The notes under the pieces: model-generated | Databases searched by the model: none | What the model saw: only the letters and a program-made list of their open reading frames with translations | Told to the model about the DNA's origin: nothing | Source: Actinomycetes bacterium | GTDB taxonomy: Bacteria; Actinomycetota; Acidimicrobiia; Acidimicrobiales; RAAP-2 | Reading direction: 5' to 3' | DNA length: 56,152 nucleotides | NCBI GenBank assembly: GCA_021845725.1 | Contig: JAJZVL010000013.1 | Span: 1 to 56,152, forward strand | Shown: positions 8,948 to 19,066 of the stretch, in pieces | Layout of the letters: every line of letters begins with the position of its first letter | How positions within the stretch are numbered: position 1 is the stretch's first letter | Made by a program: the position numbers and the translations under genes

Positions 8948-11229
8948 TCGCCGAGCACGGAGAACGCCTCGTCCAGGCGCGTGGCGACCTCCTCGCCGTC
9001 GGCCTCGGTGAACACGAGCGGGGGCCGGATCTTGAGCACGTTCGCCGAAGGGCCCGTCGTCCCGATCAAGACGCCCAGCTGGCGCATCCGGTTCACCAGC
9101 TGGCGCGCTCGCTGCGGGTCGGGCGAGCCGTCGCTTCGCACGATGTCCACCCCGAGGACGAGACCCCAGCTGCGCACCGCGCCCGCGGCGTCGTGGCGTG
9201 CCACCACCTCGTCGAGGAGCCCCCGCAGGTGCGCCCCGGAAGCGGCTGCCCGCTCGGCAAGGCGCTCTTCCTCGACGACTCGGAGCAGGGCGAGCGCTGC
9301 GGTGCACGCAAGCGTGCTCCCACCGAAGGTGCTGAAGAACCCGGTCCTTTCGACGAAGGGGTCCACGAGCTCCGCGCGTGCGAGCACCGCGGCGACTGGA
9401 AAGCCGTTGCCCATGGGCTTGCCGAGCGTGACCATGTCGGGCTCGATCCCCGAGCTCGTGATGCCCCAGAGGCCTTCGCCAGAGCGGCCGAAGCCGATCT
9501 GGACCTCGTCGTCGACGAAGAGCCCCCCTGACCCACGCATGGCCGCCACGGCGTCGGCGAGCCACCCGCGTGCGGGACCCAGGACACCGTCGCTCGTGAA
9601 GGCGGAGTCGACGAACAGCGCTGCCGGAAGATGGCCTGCCTCGCAGAGCCCGTCGAGGACGCGGGCGGCGTCGTTCGCGCCGCCAGGCGGCGAGAGCAAG
9701 CCCACGTGCTCAGGCGCGTAGCCCTCCGGCCACTCTTCGGGCGACAGGTCGGTCGTCGCCGCCGTCACGCCGTGGTAGGCGAAGCGCGTGACCAAGAGCC
9801 CGTCGTGGCCGGTCGCCAAGCGGGCGATCCGCACTGCCACGTCGTTGGCCTCGCTGCCCGAGTTGACGAAGAGGACCCGCCCGAGGTGCCCCGGAGCGCG
9901 CTCGAGGAGCGCCTCGGCCAGCTCGACGTTCGACTCGTGCAGGTAGCGGGTGTTCGTCACCAGGCGCCGGCTCTGCGCAGCGATCGCCGCAGCGACCTTC
10001 GGGTGGCAGTGCCCGGCGACGGGCACGTTGTTGTACGCGTCGATGTAGCGGCGACCTCCGGCGTCGAAGAGGTGCACGCCCTCTGCGCGCACGAGGTGGA
10101 GGGGCTCGTCGTAGCTGAGCTCCACCGCGCCGAGCACGCGGCGGCGCGCGGCTCGGAGGTCGGCGGTGGACCGGGCGCGATAGGGGAGCGACGACCGCGA
10201 CACGCCGGGGGAGCGGTGGGCGGCTTCTTCGAGGTGCACGGCGAGAGCGTCCAGGCCCTCGCCCTCGACCCGGCGCAGCAGCGCCATCGACGCATCGGGG
10301 AGCTCTTCGGCGTGAGCGTGGTGGAGGCGCCTCCAGGTCGTCACGACGACGTCGGTGGCAGCGCGTGCCATGACCAGGTCGGCCAGGACCGCGGCTTCGT
10401 CGTCTTCGAGGGGGGTCTCGTCGCAGTAGCCGGCGACCATGGGCGCCGCAGCCTGCAACCCGTCGTCGCGCGCGGCGGCCACCTCCGCGATCGCCACGGC
10501 CAGATCGCAGACGAGCGCGGTATGCGTCATGTCTCCGAAGTCGGTGATGCCGACGATCCGGTTGCCTTCGTCGACGAGCACGTTGTGCGGGTTCATGTCG
10601 TTGTGAATGATCTGTGCCCGCAACGCCTCGAAGCGCGGGACGACGCGGAACTCGAACCGGTCGATCGTCGCCTCGACGAGCTTCCTGTCGTCGGGCTCGA
10701 GGAGGTCGAGCCGGTCGCGTAGGGAGACGGTGTGCCGCACGTCCCATTGGATCCGGTAGCCGGCCGCGGGGTGGAAGAAGCCGCGTAACGCCCGTCCCAG
10801 CCGCGCGGTGCACCGCCCCCACTCGTAGAGGGCGGACGAGTCGAGCCCTGGCGGGTCTGGATGGGCTCCACCGAGGAAGGTGACCAGCTGGACGTCGGAG
10901 ATCCGGCCGTCTGCCCCGGCGACCGCAGCGCGTACCGCCCCGGCAGGAGTGGGCACCACCTCGGGCACGGGAAGACCGGGGTCCACCCTGCGGACATGGC
11001 CCATCGCCAGCGTCCGCATCTCGACGACGTCTCCTGAGTCCTCGGGGTGGTGGACTTTCAGCACGTAGCGGCGGCCGTCGGTGGCGTCGACGCGGAAGTT
11101 CAGGTCACGCTCCCCGTGCAGCTCGGTCAGGCTGCCCGAGATCCCGTAGACGTCGGTCAGCAGCGCAGCCGCCATCTCCGGACTGACGTCGGGACGTGGC
11201 GCGAGCAGCGGATCGACCATCACGGTCAT
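8941..11229 (-). CDS. fused APH-type kinase and class-III aminotransferase-fold enzyme
   Basis: A 762-residue two-enzyme fusion. Residues about 1-340 are an aminoglycoside-phosphotransferase/choline-kinase fold with the catalytic loop HNDMNPHNVL near 206 and the metal-binding DFGD about 20 residues later. Residues about 360-762 are a class-III PLP enzyme with the SGSEAND phosphate site, the Asp-containing FVDDEVQIGFGR, and the PLP lysine in LGKPMGNGFP near 602. The two halves match, separately, hydroxylysine kinase and the phosphohydroxylysine / ethanolamine-phosphate phospholyases, so a coupled phosphorylate-then-eliminate reaction on an amino alcohol is plausible. ATG 11229 starts the frame, but ATG 11220 has a better ribosome site (AGGA 6-9 bp upstream). 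Confidence 0.87.
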   Translation of the reverse strand: MTVMVDPLLAPRPDVSPEMAAALLTDVYGISGSLTELHGERDLNFRVDATDGRRYVLKVHHPEDSGDVVEMRTLAMGHVRRVDPGLPVPEVVPTPAGAVRAAVAGADGRISDVQLVTFLGGAHPDPPGLDSSALYEWGRCTARLGRALRGFFHPAAGYRIQWDVRHTVSLRDRLDLLEPDDRKLVEATIDRFEFRVVPRFEALRAQIIHNDMNPHNVLVDEGNRIVGITDFGDMTHTALVCDLAVAIAEVAAARDDGLQAAAPMVAGYCDETPLEDDEAAVLADLVMARAATDVVVTTWRRLHHAHAEELPDASMALLRRVEGEGLDALAVHLEEAAHRSPGVSRSSLPYRARSTADLRAARRRVLGAVELSYDEPLHLVRAEGVHLFDAGGRRYIDAYNNVPVAGHCHPKVAAAIAAQSRRLVTNTRYLHESNVELAEALLERAPGHLGRVLFVNSGSEANDVAVRIARLATGHDGLLVTRFAYHGVTAATTDLSPEEWPEGYAPEHVGLLSPPGGANDAARVLDGLCEAGHLPAALFVDSAFTSDGVLGPARGWLADAVAAMRGSGGLFVDDEVQIGFGRSGEGLWGITSSGIEPDMVTLGKPMGNGFPVAAVLARAELVDPFVERTGFFSTFGGSTLACTAALALLRVVEEERLAERAAASGAHLRGLLDEVVARHDAAGAVRSWGLVLGVDIVRSDGSPDPQRARQLVNRMRQLGVLIGTTGPSANVLKIRPPLVFTEADGEEVATRLDEAFSVLGER

Positions 11230-11290
11230 CCTGCCAGACGCGCGCGTCGCTGCACCACGGTTCCGGCTTCGACTTGGCTCTTCGCCGCTG

Positions 11291-11365
11291 CAAGTGCCCG
11301 GCCCCCGAGCCGCTCGGGAATTGTTCGGCGGCCCCCTGGCGAGCCAGGGGGCCTGCAGCGCACTT
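11291..11365 (-). ncRNA. candidate three-way-junction RNA in the 5' leader of the kinase-aminotransferase gene
   Basis: On the minus strand CAAGTGC (11365-11359) pairs with GCACTTG (11297-11291), enclosing a 10-bp hairpin GGCCCCCTGG/CCAGGGGGCC with a CTCG loop (11353-11330) and a 6-bp hairpin CCCGAG/CTCGGG with a CGG loop (11318-11304). The fold ends about 60 nt before the start at 11229 and lies after the cytosine deaminase stop. It may be a structured leader, an attenuator or simply the terminator of the upstream gene; no known riboswitch class is recognised. Confidence 0.35.
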
Positions 11366-11491
11366 GTGCACCCAGCACACCAGGTTTCCGAGCGCGTCTC
11401 CAGTCACCCGGGCGAGCGGTGCTGTCGCCTCCCTCCTGCAGCCTCCCTGGGTGCCCTCTGACGCGGCGCAGCCTCGACAGCGATCCGCTCC

Positions 11492-12019
11492 TCAGTCCCC
11501 GATGCCGATGTCCTCGTGCCACAGCGCCGGGCGTGCGGCGATGAAGCCGCCGAGGAGCTCGGTGCACGCGGGATCGTCGAGGACCAGCACCTCGACTCCG
11601 AGCTCGGCCAGCCACTCGTGCCCGCCGGTGAAGGTCCGGGCCTCGCCGACCACGAGGCCGCCGATCCCGAACTGGCGGACCAGGCCGCTGCAGTACCAGC
11701 ACGGGGAGAGGGTCGTCACCATCACGCAGTCCGTGTAGTCGCGGCGCCGGCCTGCGTCGCGAAACGCCGCCGTCTCGGCATGGACAGAGGGGTCGCCGTC
11801 CTGGACACGCCGGTTGTGGCCTCTGCCGAGGAGCGTCCCGTCCCGGCGGAAGAGGGCGGCGCCGATGGGGATGCCCCCTTCGGCGAGACCTTCACGCGCC
11901 TCTTCGAGCGCGACCTCGAGGAGCCGCTGCGCCAAGTCCTCGTCGAGTGGAGGCTGCCCTTGTCGCCGGTCCCGCCCTGTCGCTTCCCGATCCCGGGCTG
12001 TCGGTGCTGTCGTGACCAT
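11492..12019 (-). CDS. cytosine deaminase, yeast FCY1-like CDA-fold type
   Basis: A 175-residue zinc deaminase that would convert cytosine to uracil (or a related base). The zinc site is HAETAAF with the catalytic Glu and SPCWYC with two Cys. Several positions specifically match the yeast cytosine deaminase rather than tRNA or guanine deaminases: TTLSPCWYCSGLVRQFGI, VVGEARTFTGG and the C-terminal FIAARPALWHEDIG. Usual bacterial CodA is an unrelated amidohydrolase. It lies upstream of, and codirectional with, the kinase-aminotransferase gene, 262 bp away. The product uracil could be salvaged by upp in this window. A broader nucleoside-deaminase specificity cannot be excluded. Confidence 0.82.
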   Translation of the reverse strand: MVTTAPTARDREATGRDRRQGQPPLDEDLAQRLLEVALEEAREGLAEGGIPIGAALFRRDGTLLGRGHNRRVQDGDPSVHAETAAFRDAGRRRDYTDCVMVTTLSPCWYCSGLVRQFGIGGLVVGEARTFTGGHEWLAELGVEVLVLDDPACTELLGGFIAARPALWHEDIGIGD

Positions 12020-12114
12020 GCAGCAAGTGTCTCAGGAATCCGAGGGCGTCCGCTCGGTCGAGTGCGCAGCGGGCCCGCACACGCAGACGGGGGCGGCGGC
12101 GAGGCGAGAAGCGG

Positions 12115-12120
12115 TAAGAC
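12115..12120 (+). promoter_or_regulatory. -10-like box TAAGAC of the threonine dehydratase-like gene
   Basis: TAAGAC ends 7 bp before ATG 12128. The last base differs from the TAnnnT pattern used elsewhere in the window. Confidence 0.35.
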
Positions 12121-12127
12121 GTCGGTG

Positions 12128-13186
12128 ATGACGACCCCTGTCAACCCTGTCAACCCTGCCAACCCTGTCAACCCTGCCAACCCGGTCTCCCCGGGCTCTT
12201 CGGCGAGGCCGGTTCCTGTGGTCACCCCCACCGACGTCCGCGAGGCCGCGGAGCGCCTTGCGGGTGTGGTCCACCGTACGCCGGTCGTGAGCTCCCGCAC
12301 CCTGGACCGCCTGGCTCGGCGGACCGTGTTCGTCAAGTGCGAGAACTTCCAGCGCGTCGGTGCCTTCAAGTTCCGAGGCGCCTACCACGCGGCGTCGCGC
12401 CTTCCCGCGGACGTGCTCGCGGCCGGGATCGTCACCTACTCGTCGGGGAACCACGCACAGGCCGTCGCGCTTGCTGCCCACGAGCTCGGAACCCGAGCGG
12501 TGGTGGTCATGCCCGAGGACGCCCCCCGCTCCAAGGTCGACGCCGTCGCCGGCTACGGGGCCGAGATCGTGACCTACGACCGCTACCAGGAGGACAGGGT
12601 GGCGATCAGCGCGCAGCTCGCAGAGGCACGGGGCATGGCGGTCCTCCCGCCCTACGAGCACCCGCACGTGATCGCCGGCCAAGGCACCGTTGCGCTCGAG
12701 CTCTTGGAAGAGGTCGGCCGCCTCGACGCTCTCGTCGTCCCGGTCGGCGGTGGCGGGCTGATCGCAGGCTGCTCGACGATCGCATTGGCGATGTGCCCTG
12801 ACCTGCGCGTGGTGGGGGTCGAGCCCGAGGCGGGCGACGACACCAAGCGTTCCCTCGACGCCGGTCGCCGAGTCCAGATCCCCGTGCCGCGCACGATCGC
12901 CGACGGGCTCGCAGCGGAGCTGCCGGGGGAGCTCACCTTCTCGATCAACCGCCGCCTGCTTGCCGGCATCACCTTGGTGAGCGATGCCGAGATCGTCGAC
13001 GCGATGCGGTTCGCCTTCGACCGGCTGAAGCTGGTCATCGAGCCGAGCGCCGCGAGCAGCCTCGCCGCGGTCTTGGCCGGACGCGTCGACGAGGTCGCCC
13101 CGGGGGCCGAGCGCGTCGGCGTCGTCGTGTCAGGCGGCAACGTGGACACCCGGCGTTTCGCCGAGCTCATGGTCGCGACAACCTGA
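12128..13186 (+). CDS. threonine/serine dehydratase-like PLP enzyme (fold type II)
   Basis: A 352-residue catabolic-type threonine ammonia-lyase or serine/hydroxyaspartate dehydratase. The PLP lysine is in FQRVGAFKFRGAYHA, the substrate loop is TYSSGNHAQAVA, and the glycine-rich phosphate site is PVGGGGLIAG. It lacks the ACT regulatory domain of biosynthetic IlvA, so feedback control by isoleucine is unlikely. The first 25 residues are a low-complexity Asn-Pro repeat encoded by five copies of a 9-bp unit; the enzyme fold begins only at about residue 30, and GTG 12218 is an alternative start that would skip the repeat. Confidence 0.88.
   Translation: MTTPVNPVNPANPVNPANPVSPGSSARPVPVVTPTDVREAAERLAGVVHRTPVVSSRTLDRLARRTVFVKCENFQRVGAFKFRGAYHAASRLPADVLAAGIVTYSSGNHAQAVALAAHELGTRAVVVMPEDAPRSKVDAVAGYGAEIVTYDRYQEDRVAISAQLAEARGMAVLPPYEHPHVIAGQGTVALELLEEVGRLDALVVPVGGGGLIAGCSTIALAMCPDLRVVGVEPEAGDDTKRSLDAGRRVQIPVPRTIADGLAAELPGELTFSINRRLLAGITLVSDAEIVDAMRFAFDRLKLVIEPSAASSLAAVLAGRVDEVAPGAERVGVVVSGGNVDTRRFAELMVATT
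12140..12184 (+). repeat. five tandem copies of a 9-bp unit (GTCAACCCT / GCCAACCCT)
   Basis: The units encode alternating Val-Asn-Pro and Ala-Asn-Pro at the N-terminus of the dehydratase. Copies differ only at the second base and at the last base of copy five. The repeat keeps the reading frame whatever the copy number. Confidence 0.85.
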
Positions 13187-13249
13187 CGTCGGCAAACCGC
13201 GCGTCCAGGTGCGGGTAGGGGGTGGCGCGCTGGCGGCGGGCCGGTCAGC

Positions 13250-13885
13250 TCACGCGAGCAACGATGCATCTTGCCCCACCTCAGCCAGCGCGGCGCGCAG
13301 CATTCGGGACACGACCCGGCGCGACGATGCGACCGAGAGCCCTTCGACCCTGCGTAACCGGTCCCAGGTCCGCAGCGAGACCGCAACGCCGAGCGCGGCG
13401 ACGAGCTCCTTGCGCTGTCTGCCTGCAGCCTGGATCTCGGGAGCGAAGGTGCGCTCGAGGAGCCGGTTCAATGTGGAGCGGACGGACGTGAGCGCGGTGG
13501 CGAAACCAGGGTGGCTGAGGGCGAGCACCGCGGAGTTCCGTCCGAGGTTCCCGATCGCTTCGTAGAGCGCGGCGCGGCGGTCGACGGTGCGCTCGATGCG
13601 TGTGTGGAGCGGCAGGTCGGCGGGGACATCGGGCGCGAGCTTCCCGTACCGTTCGACGGAGAGCTCGTTCACCGCCTGGTAGAGAGCATCGAGGTCCTCG
13701 AAGTGATGGAACACCAGGCGGAGCGACACCCCCGAGCGCTCGGCGATCTCGCGGGAGGTCGGTGGGACCCCGCGCTCTACGAGGAGGGCGAGCGTGGACT
13801 CGGCGATGCGACGCCGAGTGCGTTCACCCCGCACGTTCGGCGGAACCCGTCTCGCGGGTGACCCTTCCCTGTCGACTTCCGTCAT
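13250..13885 (-). CDS. TetR/AcrR-family transcriptional regulator
   Basis: A 211-residue repressor. The N-terminal helix-turn-helix is visible as RRRIAESTLALLVERGVPPTSREIAERSGVS, followed by the recognition helix region LRLVFHHFEDLDALYQAV. The C-terminal ligand-binding half is helical and not recognisable. A purine-rich GGGGAAGGGGCGC stretch precedes the ATG. An inverted repeat (13951-13967) lies in the divergent region upstream and is the natural operator candidate. The downstream neighbour is the convergent dehydratase gene and the divergent neighbour is the PAS protein; which of them it controls is not known. Confidence 0.88.
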   Translation of the reverse strand: MTEVDREGSPARRVPPNVRGERTRRRIAESTLALLVERGVPPTSREIAERSGVSLRLVFHHFEDLDALYQAVNELSVERYGKLAPDVPADLPLHTRIERTVDRRAALYEAIGNLGRNSAVLALSHPGFATALTSVRSTLNRLLERTFAPEIQAAGRQRKELVAALGVAVSLRTWDRLRRVEGLSVASSRRVVSRMLRAALAEVGQDASLLA

Positions 13886-13950
13886 CGCGCCCCTTCCCCT
13901 TCCCCTTCGTCTTTCCCCGGCGCTGACAGACTAGCGAAGTGCAACCCATA

Positions 13951-13967
13951 TTGCCCAAGTCAGGCAA
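13951..13967. promoter_or_regulatory. inverted repeat TTGCC-N7-GGCAA, candidate TetR operator
   Basis: A 17-bp perfect-arm palindrome located 66-82 bp upstream of the tetR start and just upstream of its TAGTCT box. TetR proteins commonly bind such 15-19 bp palindromes in their own promoter region. Confidence 0.45.
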
Positions 13968-14051
13968 CCGGGCCGCTGCTTCCGCCTCGATGACGGCGGC
14001 GGACCCCGGCTGGCGCAGTGGACCAAGCCCCTGTTGGGCTGCATGCGTTGC

Positions 14052-14080
14052 TTGAACTCGGCGAACGACCTCGGTACGGT
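14052..14080 (+). promoter_or_regulatory. promoter TTGAAC-17-TACGGT for the PAS protein gene
   Basis: -35 TTGAAC (14052-14057) and -10 TACGGT (14075-14080) at the ideal 17-bp spacing. The transcript would start near 14087, about 130 nt before ATG 14219, so unlike many genes here this one has a long leader. Confidence 0.5.
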
Positions 14081-14218
14081 CTCGCTCTGGAACGATGTCG
14101 CCCTGGACCTCGGCGGCTCAGTGAATGCGTGGTCGGAGGTCCTCGTGGCGTTGCCCAGCGAATCGCACCTGTGTCTGGCCATTCGTCTGGCAACGGCCCC
14201 GAGTGCCGGTGGCCGGCC

Positions 14219-15238
14219 ATGAGCGGCCATCCTCGTGAGGTAACACGCACGGTCCTGGCGGGCGTGATCGAGGCTGCACCGGACGGGGTGCTCCTCGCCG
14301 ACGACGAGGGCACGATCCTGCTGGCCAACCGCCGCATGGAGCTGCTCTTCGGCTACTCGAAAGAAGAGCTCCTCGGCCAGCCCGTGGAGCTGCTCGTTCC
14401 CGAGCACCTGCGTGAAGGCCATCGCCGCCACCGGGCCGCCTTCGCCCGCAGTCGGACCACGAGGCTGATGGGCTTCGGGCTCCCGGTGCTCGGGTTGCGC
14501 CGCGACGGTAGCGAGTTCGCTGCCGAGATCAGGCTGGGCCCGTTGCAGACGGACGACGGCGCCCGCACCATCGCGATCGTGCGAGATCTGTTCGACCACC
14601 TGGAGGTCGAGCTGCGGGCCATCGGGGCCGACGACGGCGCCGGAGTGCGCGACGAGCGCCAGCGCATGGTCAGGGAGCTGAACGACAGGGTTTCCGAGCG
14701 TCTCTTCGCCGCCGGCATGGCGGTCCAATCCGCCTACGGGATCGCCTCCGGCCCTTTCCTTCGCGATCGGCTGGGCCGGGCGCTCGAGGAGATCGACAGC
14801 GCCATCTTCGACCTCCGCTCTCCCATGTTCGAACCGGATCCCGACAGGGCGCCCGAGTCGCTGCGTGCCAGGGTCATCGCGGTCTGTGCCGAGATGCACA
14901 CCAAGCTCGGCCTCGCACCCAGCACGCGCTTCCTCGGCCCGGTCGAGACCGCCGACGCACGAGTGGTCGAAACGCTGCTCGTGGTGCTGCGAGAGGCGCT
15001 GTCGGGAGTCGCACAGCAGGCTGGGGCGTCGAGCGTGGCGGTCACCCTCACGGCGGGTGATGGGCTCGCGCTCGTCGTCGACCTCGACGGTGTCAGGCCA
15101 TCGGTGATGGCTGAAGAGCCGATGGGCGGCCGCCTTCGCGCGCTGGTGGCTCGAGCGCGCGAGCTCGGCGGCACGCTCTTCGTCGGTCCCAATGGCGCTT
15201 CGGGCACGCGGCTGGAGTGGCGAGTGCCGATCGGGTGA
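14219..15238 (+). CDS. PAS domain protein with degenerate DevS-type histidine kinase region (pseudokinase)
   Basis: A 339-residue protein. Residues about 8-135 are a PAS sensor domain (EAAPDGVLLADDEGTILLAN ... FGYSKEELLGQ ... LRRDGSEFAAEI). The remainder aligns by eye with the dimerisation and ATPase regions of mycobacterial DevS/DosT-type kinases, for example RLFAAGMAVQSA, but the phospho-acceptor motif reads RELNDRV where active kinases have DLHD, so the His is Asn. The ATPase part is also degenerate: REALSGVAQQA lacks the N-box Asn and no DNGxG motif is seen. It may bind ligands and a partner but should not autophosphorylate. ATG 14219 begins just before the PAS fold; the longer frame from 14018 has no family support. 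Confidence 0.82.
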   Translation: MSGHPREVTRTVLAGVIEAAPDGVLLADDEGTILLANRRMELLFGYSKEELLGQPVELLVPEHLREGHRRHRAAFARSRTTRLMGFGLPVLGLRRDGSEFAAEIRLGPLQTDDGARTIAIVRDLFDHLEVELRAIGADDGAGVRDERQRMVRELNDRVSERLFAAGMAVQSAYGIASGPFLRDRLGRALEEIDSAIFDLRSPMFEPDPDRAPESLRARVIAVCAEMHTKLGLAPSTRFLGPVETADARVVETLLVVLREALSGVAQQAGASSVAVTLTAGDGLALVVDLDGVRPSVMAEEPMGGRLRALVARARELGGTLFVGPNGASGTRLEWRVPIG

Positions 15239-15249
15239 TCGGCCGAGCG

Positions 15250-15267
15250 TAGGGACCTTTGGCCCTA
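15250..15267. promoter_or_regulatory. DosR/DevR-like operator TAGGGACCTTTGGCCCTA
   Basis: The sequence matches the GGGAC-N4-G-N-CCC core of DosR/DevR boxes known from mycobacteria, with symmetric TAGGG/CCCTA arms. It lies 23 bp upstream of ATG 15290 of the SRPBCC-like gene and directly after the DevS-like pseudokinase gene. Confidence 0.5.
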
Positions 15268-15289
15268 GACGGCTGGATGGCCGAGCCTC

Positions 15290-18519
<3,230 letters not shown>

Positions 18520-18525
18520 AGAGCT

Positions 18526-18555
18526 ACAGTAGTCCAACTCTGATATTGGAGTCAA
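18526..18555 (-). promoter_or_regulatory. furA-katG promoter with embedded Fur-like operator
   Basis: On the minus strand TTGACT (18555-18550) and TACTGT (18531-18526) form a promoter with an 18-bp spacer; the -10 ends 6 bp before the furA GTG. Within it lies a nearly perfect inverted repeat, plus strand AGTCCAA (18531-18537) and TTGGAGT (18546-18552), as expected for FurA autoregulation. Confidence 0.65.
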
Positions 18556-18575
18556 TCGTGATAATGGTGCTCGGC

Positions 18576-18680
18576 GGCCGGCGGGGAGCGTGTCGGCGCG
18601 GCCGGCGGGGAGCGTGTCGGCGCGGCCGGCGGGGAGCGTGTCGGCGCGGCCGGCGGGGAGCGTGTCGGCGCGGCCGGCGC
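18576..18680. repeat. 24-bp minisatellite, four perfect copies plus a 9-bp fragment
   Basis: Perfect copies start at 18576, 18600, 18624 and 18648. They fill the gap between the furA promoter and the ribosome site of the next plus-strand gene. They can be read as in-frame peptides on both strands, which is a consequence of the 24-bp period and not evidence of translation. Confidence 0.9.
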
Positions 18681-18692
18681 CGGCAGGCGACA

Positions 18693-19013
18693 ATGGGCGC
18701 CATGCTCTACGACGACGGCGGGATCGCCTGCGACGACCATGCCCTCATCATCCGGCGGTACTACCCGTGGTGCGGCGCCAAGCAGGTCCCGTACTCGGCC
18801 ATCCGAAGCATGGAGAGGCGGCCACTCACGGCGATGACCGGCAAGTGGCGCATCTGGGGCTCCGGCGACCTCGTGCACTGGTGGAACCTCGACACGAAGC
18901 GGCCTGGCAAGCAGGTCGCCCTCGTGGTCGACCTCGGGAGACGAGTCATGCCGGTGATCACGCCGGATGACCCCGACGCCGTCGAGAGGATCCTCGCGGC
19001 GCACCGCGGGTGA
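18693..19013 (+). CDS. small conserved-looking protein, PH-like fold suspected
   Basis: A 106-residue soluble protein. Aromatic and strand-like pattern IIRRYYPWCGAKQVPYSAIRSME followed by a C-terminal helix DPDAVERILAAHRG is reminiscent of bacterial PH-like domain proteins, but I do not recognise the family firmly. ATG 18693 has a GGCAGG ribosome site; ATG 18702 is possible. It ends just before the phosphoribosyltransferase gene. Function unknown. Confidence 0.6.
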   Translation: MGAMLYDDGGIACDDHALIIRRYYPWCGAKQVPYSAIRSMERRPLTAMTGKWRIWGSGDLVHWWNLDTKRPGKQVALVVDLGRRVMPVITPDDPDAVERILAAHRG

Positions 19014-19066
19014 CCGCCGCGGTGCGCCGCCAGACAGCAAGCTCGCCAGGAGTGGGAGGAACGTGC

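Larger units (their letters stand above)
13886..14218. other. 333-bp divergent intergenic region between tetR and the PAS protein gene
   Basis: It holds no convincing gene. It contains a candidate TetR operator, a minus-strand TAGTCT box (13928-13933), a near-consensus plus-strand promoter at 14052-14080, a weak DosR-like box at 14019-14031 and a nine-codon open frame at 14095-14124 that I do not trust as a gene. Confidence 0.6.

Noticed and set aside
14095-14124. Nine-codon upstream open frame (MSPWTSAAQ) in the pseudokinase leader
   Set aside because: Too short to support by sequence alone; no ribosome site and no sign of attenuation hairpins after it.
18546-18692. Repeat-coded N-terminal extension of the PH-like protein or of FurA
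   Set aside because: Both strands are open through the 24-bp repeats, but better starts with a ribosome site (18693) or -10 box (18519) exist and the peptides are low complexity.
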